Assembly (NCBI RefSeq): GCF_009830945.1
Contig: NZ_VWVV01000013.1
Coordinates: 1 to 64,000, forward strand
DNA from: Nocardiopsis sp. FR4
GTDB lineage: Bacteria > Actinomycetota > Actinomycetes > Streptosporangiales > Streptosporangiaceae
Length of the DNA stretch: 64,000 nt
Reading direction: 5' to 3'
Both the position numbers and the translations under genes were made by a program. How positions within the stretch are numbered: position 1 is the stretch's first letter; the number at the start of each line of letters is the position of its first letter. The notes beneath the pieces are model-generated. The model did no database searches and had not been told where the DNA came from. It saw only the letters and a list, made by a program, of their open reading frames with translations. Positions 50,417-60,143 of this stretch are shown one piece after another.

Positions 50417-52075
50417 ATGACCGACGTATCCAGCCAGGGCTCGGCGCCGGGAGACGACCGCGAGGTGCTCACGAACCGCCAGGGCCACCCCGTCTATGAC
50501 AACCAGAACCAGCGGACGGTCGGCGAGCGGGGGCCCGCCACGCTGGAGAACTACCAGTTCCTGGAGAAGATCAGCCACTTCGACCGGGAGCGCATCCCCG
50601 AGCGGGTGGTGCACGCGCGCGGCGCGACCGCCTTCGGCTACTTCGAGTCCTACGGCAAGTGGGGCGACGAGCCGATCAGCCGCTACACGCGGGCCAAGCT
50701 CTTCCAGGGCCAGGGCAAGCGCACGGACATCGCGCTGCGCTTCTCCACCGTCATCGGCGGCCGCGACTCCTCCGAGTGCGCCCGCGACCCGCGCGGGTTC
50801 GCGGTCAAGTTCTACACCGAGGACGGCAACTGGGACCTGGTCGGCAACAACCTCGCGGTGTTCTTCATCCGCGACGCCATCAAGTTCCCCGACGTGATCC
50901 ACGCCCTCAAGCCGGACCCGGTGACCTTCCGCCAGGAGCCCAACCGCATCTTCGACTTCATGTCGCAGACCCCCGAGTCCATGCACATGCTGGTGAACCT
51001 CTTCAGCCCGCGCGGCATCCCGGCGGACTACCGGCACCAGCAGGGCTTCGGCGTCAACACCTACAAGTGGGTCAACGACGTGGGCGAGACCGTCCTGGTC
51101 AAGTACACGTGGATGCCCAAGCAGGGCGTGCGCAGCATGACCGAGGCCGACGCCGCCAACATCCAGGCGCACGAGACCGGGCACGCGACCAGGGACCTGC
51201 ACGAGGCGATCGACCGGGGCGACTACCCCGAGTGGGAGCTGCTCGTGCAGATGATGAGCGACGAGGAGCACCCCGAACTCGACTTCGACCCCCTGGACGA
51301 CACCAAGACCTGGCCGGAGCAGGACTTCCCGCCCAAGCCGGTGGGCCGGATCGTGCTCAACCGCAACGTGTCGAACAACTTCGCCGAGAACGAGCAGATC
51401 TCCTTCGGCACCGGCGTGCTCGTGGACGGCCTGGACTTCTCCGACGACAAGATGCTGGTCGGCCGCACCTTCTCCTACAGCGACACCCAGCGCTACCGGG
51501 TGGGGCCCAACTACCTCCAGCTCCCGGTGAACCAGGCCAAGAACGCGAACGTGCGCACCAACCAGCGCGACGGCCTGATGACCTACTACCAGGACACCGC
51601 CGGGGAGAACCCGCACGTCAACTACGAGCCGTCCATCACGGGCGGCCTGCGCGAGGGGCAGTACCCCACGCACGACGAGCAGGGGCCGGAGATCCGGGGC
51701 AGGCTCACCCGAAAGCGCATCCCGCGCACCAACGACTACAAGCAGGCCGGACAGCGCTACCTGCTGATGGAGCAGTGGGAGCGCGACGACCTCGTGCACA
51801 ACTTCACGGCTCTGCTCTCCCAGTGCGACCGGCCCATCCAGGAGCGGATGGTGTGGCACTTCCTCATGGTCGAGGACGAGCTGGGTCTGCGTGTGGGCGA
51901 GGGCCTGGGCATCAGCCCCAGCGACGTGACCCACCTGGAGCCGCTGCAGAGCCAGGACCTGACCGACGAGGACCGCCAGCGCCTGGCCAACCTGGGCAAG
52001 AACGGCCCCCGGGACGTGTCGGGCCTGACGATGACCCACTGCGTGCCCAACCAGCGGCACGTGACCCAGCGCTGA
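50417..52075 (+). CDS. katA: Monofunctional haem catalase
   Basis: 552 aa. Distal His66 in [15 protein letters not shown], Asn in [18 protein letters not shown], the proximal Tyr region [17 protein letters not shown], and the small-subunit NADPH-type core. The extended C-terminus (about residues 480-552) is helical. It removes H2O2. ATG at 50417 with a weak GGGGGG upstream. A small membrane protein gene starts 10 bases after its stop and is likely co-transcribed. The amine oxidase elsewhere in the window makes H2O2, but no direct link is implied. Confidence 0.92.
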   Translation: MTDVSSQGSAPGDDREVLTNRQGHPVYDNQNQRTVGERGPATLENYQFLEKISHFDRERIPERVVHARGATAFGYFESYGKWGDEPISRYTRAKLFQGQGKRTDIALRFSTVIGGRDSSECARDPRGFAVKFYTEDGNWDLVGNNLAVFFIRDAIKFPDVIHALKPDPVTFRQEPNRIFDFMSQTPESMHMLVNLFSPRGIPADYRHQQGFGVNTYKWVNDVGETVLVKYTWMPKQGVRSMTEADAANIQAHETGHATRDLHEAIDRGDYPEWELLVQMMSDEEHPELDFDPLDDTKTWPEQDFPPKPVGRIVLNRNVSNNFAENEQISFGTGVLVDGLDFSDDKMLVGRTFSYSDTQRYRVGPNYLQLPVNQAKNANVRTNQRDGLMTYYQDTAGENPHVNYEPSITGGLREGQYPTHDEQGPEIRGRLTRKRIPRTNDYKQAGQRYLLMEQWERDDLVHNFTALLSQCDRPIQERMVWHFLMVEDELGLRVGEGLGISPSDVTHLEPLQSQDLTDEDRQRLANLGKNGPRDVSGLTMTHCVPNQRHVTQR

Positions 52076-52085
52076 GGCGGACGGC

Positions 52086-52550
52086 ATGGAACTGGCCGGA
52101 GCACTCGCACACACCTCGTCCGCCGTCGGCCGCGGTCTGCTGGCCGGGCTGGCGGGCACCGCCGCCATGACGGTCTCCAGCACCGCCGAGGCCAGGCTGC
52201 GCGGCCGGGGAGGCAGCTCCGCACCGGCCGACGCGGCCGGGAGGGTGCTCGGCGTGCGGCCGAGCGACGACGCGGGCGAGCAGCGGTTCGCCACCGCGGT
52301 GCACTGGGGGTACGGGACCGCGTGGGGGGCCGTCCGCGGACTGCTCGGTGCCGCCGGACTGCACGGCCCCGCGGCGACCGCCGCCCACCTGGCCCTGGTG
52401 TGGGGCGGCGAACAGGTCGCCCTCCCGGCCACGGGCACCTCGCCGCCCTTCTGGGACTGGGGGGCGAAGGAGGTCGCGGTGGACCTGCTGCACCACGCGG
52501 TCTACGCCTGCGCCACCAGTGCCGCCTATGAGTGGCTCGACCGGTCCTGA
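52086..52550 (+). CDS. Small membrane-associated protein, unknown function
   Basis: 154 aa. Two or three hydrophobic helices: GRGLLAGLAGTAAMTVSSTAEARL near the start, AVHWGYGTAWGAVRGLLGAAGL in the middle and LLHHAVYACATSAAYEWL at the end. The overall pattern resembles YagU/DUF1440-like inner-membrane proteins. GAGGCGGA precedes ATG 52086, 10 bases after catalase. A catalase-linked membrane function is possible; nothing catalytic is visible. Confidence 0.7.
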   Translation: MELAGALAHTSSAVGRGLLAGLAGTAAMTVSSTAEARLRGRGGSSAPADAAGRVLGVRPSDDAGEQRFATAVHWGYGTAWGAVRGLLGAAGLHGPAATAAHLALVWGGEQVALPATGTSPPFWDWGAKEVAVDLLHHAVYACATSAAYEWLDRS

Positions 52551-52568
52551 ACCGGCGGGCACACGAGT

Positions 52569-52605
52569 CCGGGCCCCGGTCCTCCTGAGGAGGGCCGGGG
52601 CCCGG
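52569..52605 (+). terminator. Strong terminator of the catalase unit
   Basis: 17-bp arms with a single T-G wobble (CCGGGCCCCGG...CTCC / GGAG...CCGGGGCCCGG) and a 3-base loop, 19 bases after the stop. Confidence 0.8.
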
Positions 52606-52705
52606 ATCCGTGGTTCCCGGCTCGGGTGACCGGAAAGCGGCCGCCCGACGCCCCGGTGCCCTCAAGGGGCCGGGGCGGCGGGCGGGTGCCGTGCCGTCGC
52701 GGTGG

Positions 52706-53164
52706 TCAGCGCCTCGTCGTGGTCGTGGGCCTCAGAAGGGTTCCAAGGATGATCATGCCCAGCCCCAGGAACAGGTGCAGCCAGTTGTCGGCCGTGTTGA
52801 ACGGCACGAAGTTGGCCTCGCTGTCGAGGTCGATGACCAGGCCGTACAGCCACAGCACCAGGTAGAGCACACCACCCCCGACGAGGAAGATCCTCGACGC
52901 CGCAGCGGTGCGCGCCATCGCCACCCCGGCCACGCCGAAGGCCAGGTGGACCAGGTTGTGCAGGATCGACACCTGGAAGATCCCGAGCAGGTAGGCCTCG
53001 GAGTCGTGGCTGGCGAACTGCATCTGGCCGTAGTTGGTGGTCAGACCCGGGATGAACCCCATCACTCCCACCAGCAGGAAGACGATACCGACGACGAGCG
53101 CGGCGAGGCGGATCGGTTGCCGGGTCAGTCGGGTTTCACCCTGGGCCGGTGTCCGGTTGGACAT
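52706..53164 (-). CDS. DUF4383 family membrane protein
   Basis: 152 aa, four transmembrane helices: LAALVVGIVFLLVGVMGFIPGL, LLGIFQVSILHNLVHLAFGVAGVAMA, RIFLVGGGVLYLVLWLYGLVIDL and DNWLHLFLGLGMIILGTLL. The two conserved His-containing motifs HNLVHLAFG and NWLHLFLG define DUF4383, of unknown function and common in actinomycetes. GGAGGG precedes ATG 53164. Monocistronic, divergent from the nuo-like operon. Confidence 0.85.
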   Translation of the reverse strand: MSNRTPAQGETRLTRQPIRLAALVVGIVFLLVGVMGFIPGLTTNYGQMQFASHDSEAYLLGIFQVSILHNLVHLAFGVAGVAMARTAAASRIFLVGGGVLYLVLWLYGLVIDLDSEANFVPFNTADNWLHLFLGLGMIILGTLLRPTTTTRR

Positions 53165-53480
53165 GGTTCCCTCCACAGTGGTCACTTCCGTCTTCTGGGT
53201 CCCCGTGGTCACAGAGACAGTGGCAACTCCCCTACCCGCAGTTACGCCCGTCACTCGTACTCATGCCCCGAAAGGCCCGGACAAGCCGGGCACCGGAATC
53301 CACCGACCGAAGAATTCCCCGGTCAGCGCGTTTCCCGCCCCGGATCCGCGCCCGCACCCCCGTAATCTGGCGCCGGACGGCGCCTCCACCGCGGACGGGC
53401 ACCACGCACCGACACCGTGCCCTGCCGGGTTTCACCCCACCTCCTGCGGGCAGACGCCCCCGGCGTGGAGAGGAGGAAGC
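53165..53480. other. Divergent promoter region, DUF4383 gene / nuo-like operon
   Basis: 316 bases without a gene. GTGGTCAC occurs twice, about 28 bases apart (near 53179 and 53207), close to the DUF4383 start. I see no clear -10/-35 pair for the nuo-like operon. The 3' part (53400-53470) is Cys/Pro-codon-like but has no start. Confidence 0.4.
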
Positions 53481-53831
53481 GTGGACGCCTTCGCGCCGGT
53501 GCTCGTCCTGGGCGGGCTGGCCATCGCGCTGGTGCTGGGGCTCTACGGGCTCTCGGCCGCGCTGCGCCCGGGCCGCGGCCCTGTGACGGTGGAGCCGTTC
53601 CTGTCGGGCGCACCCGTGACCGAGCACGCGGTCTCCCGGTACCACGTGCGCTGGTACACGGTGACGCTGCTCTTCCTGGCCTTCGACATGGAGATGGTCT
53701 TCATGTACCCGTGGGTGCTCGTCGTGGCGCACAAGGGCGTGCCCGCGGTCGTGGAGATGTTCGCCTTCCTGGCGGTCCTGGTGGCCGCCGTCGTCTACGC
53801 GTGGCGGGAGGGGGCGTTCCGATGGACGTGA
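53481..53831 (+). CDS. nuoA: NuoA-like subunit of a complex-I-like membrane arm
   Basis: 116 aa, three transmembrane helices. Typical NuoA features: a first helix (LVLGGLAIALVLGLYGLSAAL), the matrix-loop motif TVEPFLSGAPVTEHAVSRYHVRWY and the second helix VTLLFLAFDMEMVFMYPWVL, retaining the acidic FDMEMVF that faces the E-channel. The loop lacks the usual YECG Cys motif: EPFLSG replaces YECGFxxxG. GTG 53481 follows AGGAGGAAGC. It starts an eight-gene operon and overlaps the next gene by 10 bases. Confidence 0.88.
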   Translation: MDAFAPVLVLGGLAIALVLGLYGLSAALRPGRGPVTVEPFLSGAPVTEHAVSRYHVRWYTVTLLFLAFDMEMVFMYPWVLVVAHKGVPAVVEMFAFLAVLVAAVVYAWREGAFRWT

Positions 53832-54847
53832 CCGGATGGCTGCTGCGCCGCGCCGTTCCGCGCGCGTTCGTCGTGACGGCTGTCGGGGGCACCGGCGCGC
53901 GGCTGGCCGTGGAGGCGGAGCTGCGCGAACGCGGCTGGTACGAGGCCGCTTCCCCTGCCGAGGCCGACATGCTGGTCGCCTGCGGACACCCCTGCGCCGA
54001 GTTGTCGCCGGTGCTGGACCGAGTCTGGGACCAGATGCCCGGTCCGCGCGTCCGGGCGGCCGCCGCCGCCCCGGAGCGTGCGGCCGGGGTCCTGGACCGC
54101 GCCCGCGCCGAGCTCCTGGACACCGCCGCCCAGCGCCGCGACGCCGAGGAGCGGGACGGGGCCGCCCGCGGACGGGCCCGGGAGGAGGGCGGGGAGGACA
54201 TGCCCGGCGGTCTGCCCATGGCCGACCGGGGCGAGGACCGCGACGGGCTCACCCTGGACCGCCTGCACGTCTCCCTGGGCCCGGCCCTGCCCGCCTGGCC
54301 AGCCGGACTGTCCCTGAGCACGGTGGTCCAGGGGGACGTGGTGCAGGAGGCGCGCGTCCGGCTGGTCGGAGCCCGGGAGGGGGGTTCCTCCTCCTTCTGG
54401 GAGGGGAAGCCCGCTCGGGCGGCCTCCCTGGACGCCGCGCAGAACCTGCTGGCCGTCGCGGGGTGGCCCGCCGCCGCGCTGGAGGGGCGCCGCCTGCGCG
54501 ACGCCCTCCTGCGCGGGGAGGACGGCCCCCGGACACGGGAGCGGCTGCGCCGCTGGACGCTCCGGGTGCGCCGCTCCCGCCTACTGCGCTGGGCCACCGC
54601 CGGGCTGGGGGAGGCGGACGGCCGGGCGCCCGCCGGGCTGCGCGGCGACGTCGCGGACCGCTGGTCGCGCTGGTTGGACCCCGACGGGGGATTCCCGCCC
54701 TACCGGGCCGACGCCTCCCGGGCCGCCCTGGACCTCCTTCCGGGACTCGTCATCGGGCAGGAGCTGGCCGCGGTGCGGCTCATCGTGGCCTCCCTGGCAC
54801 CCGACACCGGAGCCGTCGGCGCCTACGCCCCGGGAGGGAGCGCGTGA
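53822..54847 (+). CDS. Degenerate NuoB-NuoD-like fusion protein
   Basis: 341 aa. Residues about 40-80 (AASPAEADMLVACGHPCAEL, then SPVLDRVWDQMPGP) align with the NuoB block that reads ASPRQADLMIVAGTVxxKMAPxLRRxYDQMPEP. All four cluster-N2 Cys are gone; the only Cys are 54 and 58. After a charged linker (about 90-125), residues about 128-182 (GGLPMADRGEDRDGLTLDRL, then HVSLGPALPAWPAGL) resemble the start of NuoD, whose GPQHPSTHG becomes GPALPAWPAG, losing the quinone-site His. The rest is Arg-rich helix with FPPYRADASRAALDLLPG. It takes the B/C/D position between nuoA and nuoH. It may be a structural cap for the membrane arm. Its ATG overlaps nuoA and its stop overlaps nuoH (GTGA). Confidence 0.7.
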   Translation: MDVTGWLLRRAVPRAFVVTAVGGTGARLAVEAELRERGWYEAASPAEADMLVACGHPCAELSPVLDRVWDQMPGPRVRAAAAAPERAAGVLDRARAELLDTAAQRRDAEERDGAARGRAREEGGEDMPGGLPMADRGEDRDGLTLDRLHVSLGPALPAWPAGLSLSTVVQGDVVQEARVRLVGAREGGSSSFWEGKPARAASLDAAQNLLAVAGWPAAALEGRRLRDALLRGEDGPRTRERLRRWTLRVRRSRLLRWATAGLGEADGRAPAGLRGDVADRWSRWLDPDGGFPPYRADASRAALDLLPGLVIGQELAAVRLIVASLAPDTGAVGAYAPGGSA

Positions 54848-55773
54848 ACGGTACGACCGCGCCGCTGTGGGCGGCCCCGCTCGTCCCCGCCCTGCTGCTG
54901 GCCCTGGGCTACGGCGCGGCCGCCGGGACGGCGGCGCTGCGGGCGCGGGCCGCCGGAGCCGCTCCCTCGGCGGCGCTGGCCGCTCCGGCCCGGGAGTCGG
55001 CCCGCCTGCTGGTGCAGCGGCGCCGCACGGTTCCCGGTGCGGACGTGCTCCTGTGGCGGTTGGGCGGCGCCCTGGTCCCGGTGGCCGCCGTCCTCGGCGC
55101 CCTGGTCGTTCCGCTCGGTCCGACCGCCGTCAGTGACCTGTCCGTGGGCGTGGTCTGGTTCAACGCCATGGAGGTGCTGGTCTGGGCCGCGCTGTGGATG
55201 CTGGGCTGGGGGTCCAACTCGGTCTGGGGCCTGGTGGGCGGCTACCGGTTCCTCGTCCAGGGGCTGTCCTACGAACTGCCGCACATGTTCGCCCTGACGT
55301 GCGCGGCCCTGGGCGCGGGCTCACTGCGCGTGGGCGACGTCGTGGCCGCCCAGGAGCAGGTGTGGTTCGCCGCGCTGATGCCCGCCGCCTTCGCCGTCTA
55401 CCTGGTCTCGGCGATGGCCATGGCCTTCTGGGGGCCCTTCGGAGCGCCGGTGGGGCGCGACCTGGCGGGCGGCGCGGTCGCCGAACTGTCGGGGGTGGAC
55501 CGGCTGGTCCTGGGCGTGGGCCGGTACATGTTCCTCGCGCTCGTGGCCGCGATGGCGGTGCCGCTCTTCCTGGGCGGCGACGCCGGTCCGCTGCTGCCCG
55601 GCTGGGTGTGGACGCTGGCCAAGACGGCCGGGGTCCTGGGGCTCCTGGTCTGGCTGGGACACCGGCTGCCCGCGGTGCGGATGGACCGGTTCGCCGAGGC
55701 GGCCTGGGTGGTCCTCGTCCCGGTGACCCTGCTGCAGGCGCTCGCGGTCGCCGTGTACGTACTCGTGCGTTAG
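54844..55773 (+). CDS. nuoH: NuoH-like membrane subunit
   Basis: 309 aa, about eight transmembrane helices. NuoH homology is clear in WMLGWGSNSVWGLVGGYRFLVQGLSYELPHMFALT and in AVAELSGVDRLVLGVGRYMFLALVAAM. The N-terminal GPNRVGPxGLLQPxxDxxK motif is not present, and the loop normally reading AExNRxPFDLPExExELVxGYxxEYSG reads AMAFWGPFGAPVGRDLAGGA, losing most quinone-cavity acids while keeping the Pro-Phe. The E-channel Glu of SYELPH remains. This supports a membrane arm without a normal quinone reaction. GTG 54844 overlaps the fusion gene stop. Confidence 0.85.
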   Translation: MNGTTAPLWAAPLVPALLLALGYGAAAGTAALRARAAGAAPSAALAAPARESARLLVQRRRTVPGADVLLWRLGGALVPVAAVLGALVVPLGPTAVSDLSVGVVWFNAMEVLVWAALWMLGWGSNSVWGLVGGYRFLVQGLSYELPHMFALTCAALGAGSLRVGDVVAAQEQVWFAALMPAAFAVYLVSAMAMAFWGPFGAPVGRDLAGGAVAELSGVDRLVLGVGRYMFLALVAAMAVPLFLGGDAGPLLPGWVWTLAKTAGVLGLLVWLGHRLPAVRMDRFAEAAWVVLVPVTLLQALAVAVYVLVR

Positions 55774-55781
55774 GAGGAACG

Positions 55782-56345
55782 GTGACCGAGACGGTGGTGT
55801 TTGCGGTCTGCGCCGTGGGCGCGGTCGCGTCCGGGGCCGCGGTGTTCGCGGTGGACTCCATGGCCCGGGCGACCTTCGCCCTGCTGGCCTCGTTCCTGTT
55901 CACCGGCACGGCGGTCCTGCTCCTGGGGCTGTCCTACCTGGGTGTGCTGGTGGTCCTCATGATGGTCATGGAGATGATGGTCATGGCCGTCTTCATGGTC
56001 ATGTACATGATGAACCCGGCCGGGCTCATGCCGATGTCGATGGTGCACAACAGGAACGGCGCCCTGGCGGTGTCCGCCGGGGTGTTCCTGCTGCTGGCCG
56101 CGGGGGTCGTGCTCGTGCCCTGGCCGGAGGCGGGGGGAGCGCCCCCCGCCGACCCGGCGTTCGCGCTGGGCGAGGCGGTCATGGGGCGGCACATGCTGGT
56201 GATGATGCTCGTGGGCATGGTGCTGTTCGCGACCATGGTGGCCGCCACCGTGCTCGCCACCTCCCGGGGCCGCTACGACCGCTACGGCGACGACCTCCGG
56301 CGCGAGCACCCCGACGACCCGATCGGCGGGGGGCTGGGCCGATGA
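55782..56345 (+). CDS. nuoJ: NuoJ-like subunit with a methionine-rich core
   Basis: 187 aa, five transmembrane helices. The NuoJ motif region YLGVLVVLMMVMEMMVM (normally YxGAVMVLFLFVVM) is present. It and the next 20 residues hold 13 Met in residues 60-87, far above any usual NuoJ. The C-terminal cytoplasmic tail is charged (RGRYDRYGDDLRREHPDD). GTG 55782 follows AGGAGG. NuoJ links the E-channel to the first pumping subunit through its central helix. Confidence 0.85.
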   Translation: MTETVVFAVCAVGAVASGAAVFAVDSMARATFALLASFLFTGTAVLLLGLSYLGVLVVLMMVMEMMVMAVFMVMYMMNPAGLMPMSMVHNRNGALAVSAGVFLLLAAGVVLVPWPEAGGAPPADPAFALGEAVMGRHMLVMMLVGMVLFATMVAATVLATSRGRYDRYGDDLRREHPDDPIGGGLGR

Positions 56346-56695
56346 TGCTGGAGGCCTACCTCCTGCTGGCGGCGGCCCTGTTCTCGGTGGGCCTGTTCGG
56401 CGCGCTCAGCCAGCAGTCCGTGGTCATGGTGATGATGGGCCTGGAGCTGATGGTCAACGCCGTCATCGTCACCGCGGCCGCCCTGTGGCTGTACACCTCG
56501 CCGCAGAGCCCCGACGGACAGGTCCTGGTCCTGGTCGCGGTCACCGCGATGGCGGTGGAGATGGCGATGGGCTTCGCCGTCACCACCGCGCTGTTCCGCG
56601 CGCGCGACGTCGACATGGTCGACATGGCCGCCGACCTCGCCGACCGCGGAGGCCCGGGTGACCACGGCGGTCACGGGGGCGGTGGTGAACGGTGA
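56342..56695 (+). CDS. nuoK: NuoK-like subunit
   Basis: 117 aa, three transmembrane helices. The two membrane Glu essential for proton transfer in E. coli NuoK are conserved: Glu35 in MMGLELMVNAV and Glu73 in TAMAVEMAMGFAV. The C-terminus is extended and Gly/His/Asp-rich (GGPGDHGGHGGGGER), unusual for NuoK and possibly metal-binding. ATGA overlap with nuoJ and GTGA with nuoL show tight coupling. Confidence 0.88.
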   Translation: MMLEAYLLLAAALFSVGLFGALSQQSVVMVMMGLELMVNAVIVTAAALWLYTSPQSPDGQVLVLVAVTAMAVEMAMGFAVTTALFRARDVDMVDMAADLADRGGPGDHGGHGGGGER

Positions 56696-58623
56696 CGGCA
56701 GCGCTGTGGGCGCTGGTGGGCGTACCCGCCGTGGCGGGCGCGGCCCTGCTGCTGTCGGGACGCCGGGCGGACGCGGTCGCCGCGCCCTGCGCCGTCGGCG
56801 CCCTCGCCCTGGCCCTGGCCGCGTCCGCCGCCGCGGCGGTGACCCGTCCGGGTACGGCCGTTCCGATGCTCGCGGGCGTCCCGGCGGGTCTGGCGGTGGA
56901 CGGCCTGTCGGCGGTCGCGGTGCTCACCGTGTCCGCCGTCGCGCTGGCGGTCGTGCTCTTCGCCACCGCCGAGATCGGGGCCGACCAGGCGCGCGGGCGC
57001 TTCTTCGGCCTCATGCTGCTCTTCACCGCGGCGATGCTCACCGCGGTGACCGCCACCAACCTGTTCACTCTGCTCGCGGCGTGGGAGGTCATGGGCGCCC
57101 TCTCCTACGCCCTCATCGGCTACTGGTGGAAGGAGGCCTTCCGCGTCCGCTCGGCGACGCTGGCCTTCGTCACCACGCGGGCCGGGGACCTCGGCCTGTA
57201 CCTGGCCGCGGGAGCGGCGCTGGCGGGGGGAGCCGAGGGCCTGCGGCTCTCCGGCCTGGCGGCGCTGGAGGGCGGATGGCGTGACGCGGCCGTGGCGGGC
57301 GTGGTCCTCGCGGCGCTGGGCAAGTCGGCGCAGCTGCCGTTCAGCTTCTGGCTCTCCCGGGCGATGGCCGGTCCCAGCCCGGTCTCGGCCCTCCTGCACT
57401 CGGCCACGATGGTCGCCGCCGGCGCCTACCTGCTGCTGCGGTCAGAACCCGCCCTGGCCGCCACGGGGTGGGCCGGGCCGGTCCTGGCCTGGACCGGGGC
57501 GGCGACCGCGCTGGCACTGGGAGCGGTGGCCCTGCACCAGTCCCGGCTCAAACAACTCCTCGCGGCCTCGACCGCCTCCCACATGGGGTTCGTCGTCCTG
57601 GCCGCGGGCGCGGGCGGTGTGGGCGGCGGCATGCTGCACTTCACCGCGCACGCCGCGGCCAAGAGCTCGCTGTTCCTGTGCGCCGGAGCATGGCTCGCGG
57701 CTCTGGGCACCCAGGAACTGCGCGACCTGCGCGGCGCGGCACGGCGCGTACCCTGGACCGGTGCCGCCTTCACGGTCGGCGCGCTGACGGTGGCCGGGCT
57801 GCCGCCGCTGCCGCTGTGGACTGCCAAGGACGAGACGCTCGCCGCGGCGCAGCAACTGGGCCCCGCCCTGTACGCGACCGGGCTGGCGGCGTCGGCGGTC
57901 AGCGCGGCCTACGCCGCCCGGGTGCTCGCCGTCGTCTGGTCCCCGGTGCGCGGGGAGGGCGCCCGGCCCGGCCCCGGCCGCCCGGATGCCGCCGAGGCGG
58001 TCCCGCTCGCCGCTCTGGCCGCCGCCGCGGTCGGCCTCGGCGCCATGGCCCTGCCCCCGGTGTCGCGGTGGTGGCACGTCCTGCTGGGGGCCGCGGAGGA
58101 ACCCGGGCCCACGGCCGGCGGGACGGCCCTGTCGGGGCTGCTGGTCGCCTCGGTGGCCGGCGTGACGGCGTGGGCGGTGGTCCGGGAGCGCACCGCGCCC
58201 CTTCCCGGCCGGCGGCTGCTGGCGGGGTGGCTCGGTCTGGAGGCGGTGGCGCGCGCGCTGGTCGTGCGCCCCGTGGTCGTCCTCGCCCGGGCTCTGGCCG
58301 CCTTCGACGACCGCGTGGTCGCGGGCGGGGTACGTGGCGGCGTCCGCGCGGCCGCGTCACTGTCCGGCGGCCTGGCGGTGCTCGACGACCGGGTGCTCGC
58401 CCGGGGCGTGCGCTCCTGCGCCGGGCTGGTGGCGCGCGCCGCCTCGCTGGCCGGACGCCGGGGTGAGGCGGGCGCCGACGGGGCGGTGCGCTCGGTCGTC
58501 TCCGGCACCCGCGTGCTGGCCTCGTGGGCGCTGCGCCCCCAGACCGGCCTGCTGCACCAGTACTACGTCCAGGCCGTCGTCGCACTCGTGGTCCTGGCCG
58601 CCGTCGTCGTCCTGCTGAGGTGA
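56692..58623 (+). CDS. nuoL: NuoL-like antiporter subunit
   Basis: 643 aa, about 14-16 transmembrane helices. Proton-channel residues are intact: Glu132 in LLAAWEVMGALSYALIGYWW, Lys211 in LAALGKSAQLPFSFWLSRAM followed by SALLHSATMVAAGAYLLLR, and Lys324 in HAAAKSSLFLCAG. The C-terminal part, where the lateral helix of NuoL lies, has two copies of a DDRVxAxGVR-type repeat (FDDRVVAGGVRGGVRAAASL and LDDRVLARGVRSCAGLVARAASL). GTG 56692. It is the distal pumping subunit. Confidence 0.9.
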   Translation: MTAALWALVGVPAVAGAALLLSGRRADAVAAPCAVGALALALAASAAAAVTRPGTAVPMLAGVPAGLAVDGLSAVAVLTVSAVALAVVLFATAEIGADQARGRFFGLMLLFTAAMLTAVTATNLFTLLAAWEVMGALSYALIGYWWKEAFRVRSATLAFVTTRAGDLGLYLAAGAALAGGAEGLRLSGLAALEGGWRDAAVAGVVLAALGKSAQLPFSFWLSRAMAGPSPVSALLHSATMVAAGAYLLLRSEPALAATGWAGPVLAWTGAATALALGAVALHQSRLKQLLAASTASHMGFVVLAAGAGGVGGGMLHFTAHAAAKSSLFLCAGAWLAALGTQELRDLRGAARRVPWTGAAFTVGALTVAGLPPLPLWTAKDETLAAAQQLGPALYATGLAASAVSAAYAARVLAVVWSPVRGEGARPGPGRPDAAEAVPLAALAAAAVGLGAMALPPVSRWWHVLLGAAEEPGPTAGGTALSGLLVASVAGVTAWAVVRERTAPLPGRRLLAGWLGLEAVARALVVRPVVVLARALAAFDDRVVAGGVRGGVRAAASLSGGLAVLDDRVLARGVRSCAGLVARAASLAGRRGEAGADGAVRSVVSGTRVLASWALRPQTGLLHQYYVQAVVALVVLAAVVVLLR

Positions 58624-58626
58624 GGC

Positions 58627-60138
<1,512 letters not shown>

Positions 60139-60143
60139 GCGGC

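Noticed and set aside
48305-52438. 1377-codon minus-strand open frame across fdh and catalase
   Set aside because: It is a frame shadow of the formate dehydrogenase and runs antisense through the well-recognised catalase gene.
53822-54847. Functional NuoB or NuoD subunit
   Set aside because: The cluster-N2 Cys and the NuoD quinone-site His are absent, so normal electron transfer is not possible.
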